From: Klebsormidium nitens
Lineage: Eukaryota; Streptophyta; Klebsormidiophyceae; Klebsormidiales; Klebsormidiaceae
DNA length: 64,000 nucleotides
Direction: 5' to 3'
Assembly: GCA_000708835.1 (NCBI GenBank)
Contig: DF237359.1
Coordinates: 1-64,000 of the forward strand
Below the pieces are notes generated by a model, which worked only from the letters and a program-made list of their open reading frames with translations, did no database searches and had not been told where the DNA came from. Both the position numbers and the translations under genes were made by a program. Shown here piece after piece: positions 22,753 through 34,100 of the stretch; within the stretch, counting starts at the first letter, position 1, and each line of letters starts with the position of its first letter.

Positions 22753-24543
22753 TTGATACTGCTGCAGCACGCTTTATTCTTTGTAGGTCGTCGACAATGA
22801 GCTGACGGTGAGTGGTACGGTATGTAAATATTGCGGAAGATTCATGTGAGCGGCGGTCCAGCCCGAGAGAGAGAACCGAGATAAGGGAGGGTCGGTGAGA
22901 TGTTGAGCCCATCAACCCCGCAATTTTGATCAAACCACCAATACTTTGATTACTATGACTCGGTGACTTTTTTCATTTTTTTAAACTTCGATGGCCATAA
23001 GTGTTGATTAGACTAATAGCCACCTCAGGCTGGACCAATCTGAACAACATTCTTTTGTAGTTAATTTTAATATTGTGATTAGGCGGCATCTCAAGCAAAA
23101 TGGCAAGGGCATATGCGGCACTAATGATTAGTACTTCGTTGAAAGGATCGATCAAATGTGCAATTGGAATATTCATGATTGCGAAGATCTGCCGCCAATA
23201 GAATGGCCGGCAATGAAATTCATGGACCTGGGCCGGCCGCCGTTCAATGCCGTTCAACGTACTCAGATCGATTGAGTTGGTGACAGTGACGGATCGTTGC
23301 CATGGGCTCCCCTTCAGTATTCATCATCAATGGTTGGCATGTGAATAATCGTGCATCCGGCCTATCAGTGGCCGCCCGCCGCCATGTGAGCTCACGTTAA
23401 CTTTGGTTGCTGCTCTAGCAACTGCTGGCAACGTGTTCAGGGAAAGTTTCATAACTCAAGGATCAATGATCGATCCAGTTGAAGTGGTAGAACTTAAGTC
23501 ACCTCTAACCCCATATGCCAGGCAGCTCTATCGCCCGCCCCATCATTAGGTTACCTCATAGGTGACCCCTCGCGTAGGTGACCCCACTGATATCATAGTA
23601 TGCGGGCCAGACCTCTAGGGGCTGGGATCGCCACCTGCAACCCCATCCCAAACTTAGTCAGTGTTGCACTTGTGGGGTTCTGTAGGCAAGCACTAAGTTA
23701 GTGCTCACATTGCTCTCTTTTGTGCATGTTGAAGGTGCATGATGGAAAGTTGACATTGAGAAACTTCTGAAACTGATGACCTAACCCAAAATGCGGGTAG
23801 AACAGTGTTGAGAGCCCTTCTCAGATATAGACGGATTGCGGGCCAAGAGGCGATCCTTGTTGTCGAAAGTCTCAGTCAGACAGAGTCTGAGTTTACTCTG
23901 TCTCCTTCTATATCAACTCAGACTTAAATGGAGGTGCAAGGTGCAACAAACACACTGATCTTTGAAACCTTAAGTTCAGCAGAGAAAGCATAGAATTCCC
24001 TGGGAAGCGAAGGGACTTACAGTGGGTTAGTGGGTCTTCTAGCACACGCATCTGACAATCCAAGGGGAATCCAAGCTTCAAAATTCGAATTCGAAAGCTG
24101 AGGGATCCCTCAGTTTCACAACAGGGAACTATGACCGTCCAAATTTATTTGACACCTTAATATCATCTCGAGTACGCCCGGTAATGACACATTGTAATTG
24201 GCGACACATGGCATGTGCACAGAGATCTTCAATGGACGGACAAGATGAGCCAGGTCGCGTTACTAGTACACCGACAAACGCCTCGAACGCACCTGCGCCG
24301 TCCGATAAAAACCTGTCAGAGCTTCCTGCGGCACTTGGAAGTGACATCCTTGATGTTCGGACGACTGTCGTGTAGACTGGAGCAAGGCGGTCAGCGCCGT
24401 CAACCTCGATCGGGCAACTCCGGCAATTACGCTGCTTGAAGAGAAGCGGCAAAAGCCGAATTCAGCTCCCGCAGCTTCCAGTATATCCAGTACTAGTGTC
24501 ACAGCAACCACAACATTGCGCAGTTGGAGTCCGCGCCACCACA
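22753..24543. other. intergenic region with a nested inverted repeat
   Basis: No exon is recognised. A nested hairpin-forming sequence lies at 23867-23925: outer arms aagtctcagt / actcagactt (one mismatch) and inner arms gacagagt / actctgtc (perfect). A small open frame at 24232-24375 (47 codons) lies upstream of the next gene and could be an upstream ORF, with little support. Confidence 0.4.
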
Positions 24544-27500
24544 ATGGGTAGCTCTGAACCACCGCTCTTCCTACGACAGCAGCTGGAGAAGCTGCTTCCA
24601 CCAGCGGAGAAGTTAGGGGCGTCATTGAAGGTGGAGGGGGTGAGTTGCACCAGCAGTGATCATAGCCGTAACTGGCGGAACACAATGCTGCGTCAGTACC
24701 TTTACAGCGTGGTGGACGACATTCTGAGGGACGTGGTGAACGGCGGGTGAGTTGAAGTCACAAAAATCTCAATTTTGAATACATTCTCTTTGATTGCACC
24801 TGGCCCCTCAACTTTCTCGATCTCTTGGAACTTCTCGAGCCTGGTGGTTGATTGAGCGGCATGATTGAGGGGTGCAACGTTCTAGCTGAGTCCTTTGCGC
24901 TGGACTATATGTTTCTCCTTCTGTGTCTGATTCCCCCAAGCCAACTTGAAGTCCCTGCAGGCATTTGTGCCTGGTTCATTAGAAGCAGGCTACGGGAGAA
25001 GCAGACCACTAGCTGTTTTTTCTCCAGAAGCACTTCTTTCAGCTAGCAAGTTCAGTGACCAGTGTGTTTCAATGAGCCCCCCTTTCATTGACCTGGCAGT
25101 GTCTGTTAGGCGATGAGACTTAGGGTACGTCATCTTGGAGAACCCCCCATCAGGTCAGGGGGTGGATCCAGCTGGGAGTTTAACATTTAGGCACTGCATG
25201 TATGTGGGGAGGGAACGAAGAGAAAAGAGCCAACCACTGGACCGGGAGGGGGAGGGGGGGGGAGCTCAATGTATCCTGAGCTAAAGTTTGGCAGTCCTCG
25301 ATAGAAGAGGGGCAACCTTGGCGCATCGTCTGCCGATGGCCTCTGGAGCTAACATAATAGTTTACATGAAGGGTTTTTCAAGCTGCCTTTGGTTCAGCCT
25401 TTCATTAACCAGGGCCACAAAAGGTCCACCTGAGCTGCAAAAGCAAGCTTGCCCAAGTCACCAGCTCAGCTCTTATTTTTTCCAATGCAGATTTGGGGCC
25501 GCGATTGTCGATCCTGCCAGCGGTAAGCTCCTGGCTGCTGAGGCCATCTTCAAGGATGTCGATACGCTCTCATTGGAGAGTCTTGTGGCTGCCTTGTACC
25601 GGGCCCTGAAGGACTTCCTGAGAGAGACAGAGTCTCTGGATGAAAAGGTAAGATCTGGGCGTGTGGGAAATGGCCATACGTGCTTGAGAGGTTTTTGGAG
25701 ATGGGAGATTGGGACTTGCTCTCAACAGTACAGCTTTTAGCACATGGCAAGTACAGGGGGGGGATCAGTCCTGCGCCGATCCAGAAAAGAGAGAATGTCT
25801 GGTTTTCAAAGCCGGGGATTTTTAGTAAGCCGTTTGAATCCAACTTGTTTTGCAGTGTGACCTCGCACATGCCAACTACTTTGAGCTTGACAAGTGGGGT
25901 TTTGGCAGATCAAGCTTCCCCACTCCTCAAGAATCCTCAAGTTGCTCATCCCTTGGCGCGCAGCATAGGACTGGAGTGAAAGGTAGTACACTGGTGAAAG
26001 CGAAACTCGAAGTGGCCGCCTTGGCGAATTCTGCATGGCACGTTGACCTTGTGGTCGCCGTGATTCTGGACCTTTGTGCTGTGCAAACCAACAATCCAGA
26101 CGGTATGCTCCACTTAAGAGATTGGGGACTCACTTCTTCCAAAAGGAACTAATGAAATCACTAGCTGCCCTTCTCATATGTTGCAGACGGGCCTCCTTAT
26201 TGAACCCCTGAACACATGCTGCTTAAATTCCCACTACTAAGGTCCCATAAGCAAGGTCAATAATCCGTTGAAAACCAGGCCGACTAGATTTGTCTGAAGT
26301 TCGTTCTGCTTACTGACTCATCCACGTCTCTCCGATCTTGGCAGTGCTCTTGGGCGTTATTTCATCCTTTTGCATCACTCAAATCTGACTGTCATATCAT
26401 CTGATCATCTGATCGTCATCTTCTCATCATGTGTCAACATCAATCTTATCATACTTTTGATCATCTCGTTTGCTGCGCTGCAGTTCTCGTGGCTCGGAAC
26501 CTTTGGCGTTACCCGATGCCAGATGCTCGGCCAGAGCGGGCTCCTTGCCGCGATCGACTACTTCCTCAGCCGTGCAAAAAAGGAGCCTGCGCTGTGCCGT
26601 GCCTTCCTGGCGCGGCTCGACAAATCGTTCGCCGACCCGACCAAACGCTACTGCGCCATTAGTGTGCGCGCGCTCGCGCGCGCCTGCCTCAAGCATCTTC
26701 TGGGCGCCGCTGACGACACCGCCCAGGCGCCTGATGACGTCTTTGGTCAAGTCAACGCCGCGCTGCCTACGGAGGCGGGTGTTGGCAATTTGGAGGAGGT
26801 GAGCGCGAACGCCATACTTGATGTTATGCTTCTTTACCTACGCTGCGGCATAGATGAAAATGTATTGTCTGTGCACGTCTTTGATACCGTATATAGATTC
26901 GACGTTACTAACATACTCACCTACTGATTTAATCAAGGCCTTCGCTGATATTAGTCGGCAGACTTATCAGATTTCAGTGACCCGTTTCGCAGACTATCTG
27001 TCTCCATTTTCCGCCGAGAGTGGAAGCCGTCGTGCTTGTCGAGTACGAACGTCCTGTAGGAGAGCCTGTTGAAGTTCTTGCCCCCTGAAGCAGTGACGAA
27101 AGAAGTCTGGACGTTGCTCAACCAAGTTGGTACTACGTCGCCCAACGAACGCGGAAATCGAGCTTGCTTTTTGATTCCAGACAACGCTCTGTGTATCTGA
27201 CGACAGTGCGAATGGGGCGCCTTTGTGCAGGCCGGCTGGTACGCGCCACTGGACGAAGGCACTTGGATCGAGAACTACTTTCAAGTTCCTGCCCCAGACG
27301 TGCAGAGCGGCGCGACACAAACTCTGCACCAGCCCGCCGTGATGCCCCAGGCCGCCACAACGCCTCTTCAGGTACGAGATCCTTCGATTGGCACGTACGG
27401 CAAGTAACTGTTCAGTGAACTGTGCTCCCTGAAATTGGGTTGTCTAGCACGTCTTCTTTTTCTGCGGACACACGGATGCTCTTCGTGTTTTTCGGTTCCT

Positions 27501-27893
27501 TCCAGGGAAGCCGGGTCAACCACGGCGTGCCGACGCGGAAATGGAGCCGCTAAATGACACTCTTCTTCAGCGGCCAGCCTCCTTAGCTGCTCAGGTGCAA
27601 TTTCAATACTTTTCCGGAACTTAGCATTAAAGCCGGCTGCGTCTTTGCAGGGGGATCAGCGATTGCCCGTGTACGATCTGGCACGCGACCTGGTTTCCAA
27701 CGGGCACGCGTCCCTGGTTCTCGAATCCTTCGGACCTGTCGCCATGGAAATGGTGGAAGGAGAGAATGCCGTTGAGAGGGTCCAAGAGTTTGAGGCGCAA
27801 GCTGCTCCCTCTGCTCTGAACGAAGCGGGAGGGCGCAGTTTTGGAGGGCTTGAAAGTTTGAGCTGGTATTGTCAGGCTGCTTCTCAGACATAG
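24544..27893 (+). CDS. unrecognised multi-exon protein
   Basis: Exons 24544-24746, 25491-25647, 25856-about 26102, 26484-26798, 26938-26976, 27060-27125, 27207-27371 and 27651-27893 give about 477 aa. All junctions agree in phase except the third to the fourth, where a small exon is missing or the donor is different. The ATG at 24544 (caccacaATGG) has a good context. The protein looks mostly helical and soluble, with no signal peptide or membrane segment: FLRQQLEKLLPPAEKLGASL, RALKDFLRETESLDEK, CQMLGQSGLLAAIDYFLSRA, SLLKFLPPEAVTKEVWTLLN, WYAPLDEGTWIENYFQVP. I do not recognise the family. The reading frames are clearly coding because frame and codon bias end sharply at splice sites. The penultimate part is Gln/Pro/Ala-rich. 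Confidence 0.6.
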
Positions 27894-30800
27894 TTTGTTT
27901 GTGGGGTCAGATGAGGTGCAAAAACTTGTAAATATGTACAGTACATACGTACACGGTTGTATGGAGGTGTACACGTGATATTTGCCGTCGATGTATTTGT
28001 GTATGATTACCGTCCAGTATTTGAGCAATTGACCTTAATATTCGATCCAAATCTTGCCAAGTTGTACTTGGAAAGTGTCAATCGAGCTAGTCGGAACGAC
28101 GAGGTCATATCAGTTTTTCAATTAACGTCTTTTCACTTCTAGTTTCAATCTGTTTTAGTGGTACGTACTACAAGCTGACTCTTTGCAAGGTGCACTGCAG
28201 TAAATAGGATATATGATAATCAAATGCTTCTGAAGCTACACGAAAGTAACCAGTATAAAGTCCGGTGCAGGCGGTTGTGCCAGCAGCTCTGGGTCTATCA
28301 TGCAGCCGCCATCATTGTGCAACCTATTTACTATTTAATTGTCATTCCTACCCGCGTAAAGTGTTAGTACTTTTCCGCGGCCGTGGCACACCATTATGCC
28401 CGGCTGAAGCTGCATGCACAGGATCGCTTATAATATAACAGCTGAGCTAGCCTAGATCAACACAAGAATATGATGTCGGTCAATCATGTTGGCATGAGTG
28501 ACCGGGCAACGGCCGCGGGCCAGAATCATGCATATGAACACCTGGCAGGATCTTTACGGTTTCTAAAGGTGGCCATGCTATATTAGCAACGCGGTCACTG
28601 TCCGGCAAATGATACTGCATGACGCTGTCCCGAAATCAGACAAGCGTAGGGAGCACGTAAAACTGAAGTAGCTGGTTAACTTTGGAGCATGACAGATTTA
28701 TATGCTTTGTAAGCTTCGGCTTCCAACACGTTGGCTCCTACGTAGGTGTCCTGATTGCGTCCCTATTACCTAGATGTGGAGCCTGCGGGGTCACCTGCTT
28801 ACGTCATGCTTAATACTGAATAGTTGACCTGTTACATTTCCGAAACGAGTCTTCGAATCCGCATAACCTGCTAAAGCTCCACAGTGCCCGTGTTGCTTCG
28901 AGCCCTATAAACTTCGATAAGTTCTGTGCCCGTCCGATGTCCGACCTGAGCAAGCAACATGTTTAGCTAATTTCAAACGAAGACCCTTGTTCTTAAGTGT
29001 CTTAAACGCGCACTATTGTGCAACCCCACTCGCACGCAACGGCGCAACTGCCACGTGGCTATCAAAGGGCGGCGTTGATTTACTAGAAATGGAGCGGGAA
29101 AGACGGGAAGGCCTGCTCGTTGCACATGTTGCAATCTACTAAGGTTCGCCTCACTCTACGCTGTCCCGTGAAGGCCCCGTATGCCCGTAAAGCTGGCTTG
29201 AGCCGAGCGGCCTGCCTCGAGCTCCAGTACTGCAAATGCTCGAGTACCTGAAAATGTCATCAAGCGAAGTAACTTTTAAGGAGAGCACAAAGCGCGGTAC
29301 CGGATCGGTACCGTCTCGGAGACGACGCCATCAAGAGAAGATTGTTCCGAGATTACAAAGCGGTTGGGAACGCGGACGTCAGAGCACAATTACCGCGGAT
29401 GTCCTAGGAACGGAACGGACGGAGCGGACGGAACGACCTGCGGAAGGACGCCACGGACGTAAGATGACCGAAACCGGAAGGTAGTTGGAGATCTCACTTG
29501 CACATAGACAAAAGTGAGGAGCGGAGGGACGAGACTGGTAGTCAAACGCAAGACGAGGAAGACTGAAAGTTATTCAGGCAAGAAAGGGCGGCCGGTAGTG
29601 GGATGGAAAAGGTCAAAATAAGCGGATGTAGAATATCCTCAAAACTATTAGGAGCAGGGTGGCAAAGGGCCGCGCAAACGGACGGCGTTTTCAGCAGAAG
29701 ACGGGACGCAAGCGGACGTACAGAACCCGGACGGAGTCGACTTGGTATTTGAGGAAGGCCTACGAGCTACTCATAAGTCTGGAAGCGGAACGAGGGTGCA
29801 TGAAGCTAGCAAGCGAAAGGCTTGCTTGAAACTGATCGAAGGCGACTTGGATACTGAAGGAGGGTTGCCTGAGTGTTTGGTTGATCAGCTCGCTCGTCCA
29901 TCTATATGGGAGGAAGGCCCTCCAGAAGTATCGAACAATTATAAGCTGCGTTGTAATAGAATGTCACTGGCGCGATTCCCTTGACTGGCAGCTTTTTGAG
30001 GGAGTTAAAAAGAATGCTCGCGAACCAGATGTCCGCAACTTAAGTTAGGACGCAATTTAAGTTAGGAGATTAAGCGCGTCTGCATTCTTGTACGTTGGTT
30101 GCAATAGATCCTTCAAGCCTAGCTGCGGCCCGCTAGGTGCTATAGATGTTGTGCCTAAGATTTAAACGGTACTTTGAGATCGCCTGAGCGCTCGCGGATC
30201 TGAAACTACTAATTTTCGTTGTCCCTTCCACCTTAATTGAAACCAGGCCACAACGTCAGTTGAAGGACTCGGCCACGCTATACTCAAGAATAGGACCCAG
30301 ATTTTTAGAGGCTCCGTAGCCTGAAAGAGATCGGTGTGTCAGGGGGTGATCGAGGTGCGCGCGGCTCTGTTGTGTCTAGTCGGCAGACACGCACATCAAC
30401 CGCTATGCTGAAAAGAGAAAGCCTCGCACTCCTACTTCTACATATGATGCAGGGGTTGAACTCGAGCACTTGGTTCCTTCGACTTTTGTTCGATCAGAAA
30501 CAAAGTAGTTGGCTTCCGGCCTTGTTTGTAAAAGCTACACGCGCCCGCGAGCTTCGGCGCTAGCGAACACGTATACATCTACTCTACAATGAGACGCCGT
30601 GTTGATCTCACGAGATCAGATTATGCAAATCTGACCAGCATGATTCAAGGCTGCAACAGATAGCATATGTCGGACGGATGCAGCAAACAAAGGCTTCCAA
30701 GATTTTCGAAGTGGAGTAGTCTTTGTAGCCACGACGAATAACTTATTAAACGATGGCTTAGCCTCGTTCCGACGTTTTCGTTTGCTCTTTCTAATCTGCT

Positions 30801-31172
30801 TATACCAAGCACTTATTCCTTGAGGAGATGTTGGGTCCCTACTTTCTGGCACACACTTGATGTTTCTACCGTCCAATGGCGTGAGCTTATTTGCTAACCT
30901 CCGAATGTTCAGCAGTTCATGGAAAACGTCAGGGGAGCCTGTCTGATCATTCCAAAGCGAGGCTGCTATTCCACATAACTTATGCTCCACGCACCGAGCT
31001 GAAATGCAGTTCTTATTGATCCCGTGCAACTACAAATTCTGACCCATGTCCAAAACCCTACCCAACCTAGCAACATGTCTAACTCAAAACCTTAACCCGA
31101 CTCCCAGTACTTCTCCAGCACGCGATCCCCGCACGCACTCCTGCGCCCACTTGCGCACTTGCCACGTGGCGA
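27894..31172. other. intergenic region, partly derived from the amidase gene
   Basis: Apart from the amidase exon copy at 29018-29250 I see no gene. Islands rich in cggac/cggaa (about 29400-29470 and 29680-29745) resemble those in the amidase introns, suggesting that more than the exon was duplicated here. The convergent neighbours would have their 3' ends in this region. Confidence 0.4.
29018..29250 (-). pseudogene. decayed copy of the last amidase exon
   Basis: Positions 29018-29250 align with 31110-31348, which is the terminal amidase exon with its acceptor and about 60 bp of 3' flank. Shared blocks include gccacgtggc, ggcctgctcgt, cttcgcctc / gttcgcctc and aaatgctcg.g.acctg at the acceptor. 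The copy has lost the reading frame (an early stop in the spliced phase) and the Met-Ala-Tyr-rich C-terminus. It lies about 2.1 kb beyond the functional exon. Confidence 0.72.
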
Positions 31173-34100
31173 TCAGCAACTGGCGCCGTTGCAGTAAGTG
31201 GGGATTGGGCGCGGGAATGGCTTGGCCTGCTCGTATGCATACGCCATCTCGATAAGCTTCGCCTCGCTATAGCGCACCCCGTGGAAGACGAATCCGACCG
31301 GGCTGCCCAGGCTGGACTTGAGCCCGGGGACGGAAATGCTCGGGAACCTGGAAAAACGGCCGGGGGATAAATCATCGGTCAGTCTCCTATTACGAAGTGC
31401 TTGGATTGTATTTTCATCTTTTATTGTAAAACGTCTATGCGAATGGCAGTGGACAGCTTGGGGCGGTGACAGCTAGTGCTCGGCAAAAGAACAAAGTTGA
31501 TTGAGAGATGTGAACGGTTTGGAAAAGACTTGAGGAGACCGGCCAAACATGCCGCATCTGACGTGAACGACGATCCTCCGAACGGACAAGTAGCCGTTCA
31601 AAAAGAGCTTCAAGCCTCAGTACTAAATCCAAGATAGGAGTAGAGAGACCGTCTTTTTAGTAGTGCGCAGGAAGAAAGCACATGTCAACCTCAATATGAA
31701 TGTCGCAAGAGTCATATCAAAAAGCAGAGGGAAATACATCGGACAAAAAATACACATAATCCAAACGGATCCTGACATCAGAAGCAGTATGGTACAGTTC
31801 GAAGTGAGGGGGTGCTCACTGGGCGGTGGCAAAGGTACCGGTGAGCCCGCCGGTGGATGTGATCGCGTCGTAGCCGTTGCCGTCCAGGAACGAGGTGATG
31901 CCTGCCGCGACCGCCGATGCGTTCTGTATACGCGGGGAGAAGTTATGATAAGGACTGCTGGGACCCACTGGGCACCGCTAGTGTTCGACGCGTACTCTGA
32001 AATTGGGCTTGATTTCGAATCAAAGCCGTGTTCTGAACGTGACGAAAGTCATTTGGGTGGTCTTCTGCGCGTATTTCAGGAACAACTATTGCTGTTTTTG
32101 GGCGAGTGTTCTTTGATTGACGAGGCTTTTACACAACGCCTGCGATAACCCCCAGTCTTTAGGAATGCGTCAAGGAAGAAAGATAGGTTTACCTGTCTGG
32201 CGCTGATGCAGGTAGGATAGCTAAACCCAGTTGTGCCTTACGGTTTTCCAAGTCTGCTGGTAGAAGTTTTCCGGACGAAACTTTGACAAAGCTCTCAAAG
32301 ATGCCTTGAAATGCAGAAGTGCGTCAAGCAAGAAAGATATGGATCATTAGTTACCTGTTTGGCGCTGATGTAGTTAGGATTGCTAAACCCGGTGGTGTTA
32401 TGCGAACTCTCCCAAGTCTGCTGGAAGAACTTGATTTCCCTCACGCACCTTTGTCAAAACTCAGAAAGACGCCATGATGAGAGTCAGAAGTGTCGAAAAG
32501 AAAGACGGGTTACCTGTTTGGCGCTGATGTAGTTAGGGTTGCTAAACCCGGTGGTGTTCTGCGAGCTTTCCCAGGTCTGCTGGAAGAAGTTGCCGTAGGC
32601 GGGCTCGCCGCGGCAGCACGTGCCGCCCTGGAACTCAAGCAGATAGTTGTCTGCAAAAACGACGGAGAATAAGATCTGGGTCTTTCTCTGTTTACTGGTC
32701 AATCAGACGAGGGACCCTTCGCAAAGGAACGGACCGTAAGTGGAGGCGAATCATCGCGTGCAGAAGAATAACAAAGTCTTGGGGAAGAAGGAAACTGGTT
32801 TTCCGTGAGTGAGACCTTACAAGCAATCACGACTCCCAACGAAAGCGAAGCGGAACGGCAAAATTTGCCTCTGAGCGCCTTTGGACGCACACGCAAAACT
32901 TACAAAAAGCAGAAAAGTATGCGATCGACCCGAGGACCTTCAAGAACAAAAAGACGCATATTGACCATCTGTGGACAGAATTAACGATAGGATCGGACGT
33001 AGGATGACAGAAAGAGTCGGAACAAATCGTCTGAAGTAAATCCGTTCAGAAACTAATGGAGGGAGTACGGATGGCAGATCATGGAGGGCAAAGGACGGAG
33101 GAAGAAATAGCGGACGGCATCTGGAGTGGAAGGCTGCGGACGTAAGCGGACAGAAAACGGACGGCAGAGTGGCTCGAAGCAGATTAAGCAGCAGTAACGT
33201 TATCGAAAAATATTGCGGGTTAGACAGGGGACGGGCACGGCACATAGGCGGCTCGGAATCCGATCAGGACACAGTACGCCTTCGAGACGTGCGGACGGAC
33301 TCGGCCTGCTGGCGGACGGAACGGAATGGAATCGGACGGAAGGCAGATCGACGGACAAACAATGGATGCGAAAAATACGCACTAAGAGAAGAGTGGACGT
33401 GTGGTCTTTGGATTCGAATGGACATGCAAGGTCAGATGACGAATTATAGTTGAAAAGCACAGAAAGGAAGGGAGTTTTCATAACGGTGTTTCCACAGAAC
33501 GAGGGCGCTCACCCTTGTTGAATTGGATCATGTCCGCAAGGGTCTTCTGAACGGTGAAGCCGGGCTTCCAGCTCAGCTCTGCAACAAGAAAAAAGACCAG
33601 GTTAATACGGCGGTTATCGATTCAGGGAAAAGACGCGAGAGACAAGGAGTTAGCTAGACAAGGTCGAGACAGCATTGATAGAGGGTTAAGGAAAAGCAGG
33701 TTTTTTCCATAAAGGGCCCTGCAAAGGAGCCTAAGGAAAGTGGGAAAGGTCGGTATGCAAGAACTTCGTTAACCCAGAAACCAGATTTGATCCGCAAGTA
33801 GCTCTAAAACTTCGTTAGGACAGCCCACAGAGGACTTCTGAGCCGGTTTCAACCTTAATTCAGATCACTGGGGGAGGTGCTCAGGCCGACAAGTTCCGGA
33901 AACCCCTTCTGTGAAAGATATTCGACATATTATTTTAGGAGATTGATTGAAGGGGTCTGAAAGGGCAAGAGGAGAGCCGTAAAACCCGAATCGCTTGACA
34001 ATCAAACCAAATCGTTTGACCGCCATCGCGAGAACCGTACAGTTCTGGATTATCTCTCGAAATTCTGGATTCGAACTTGGAGAAAAACGCCGATCTTCGA

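Noticed and set aside
24232-24375. 47-codon upstream ORF as a gene
   Set aside because: Short, without homology, and its place in the transcript is unknown; noted only as a possible upstream ORF.
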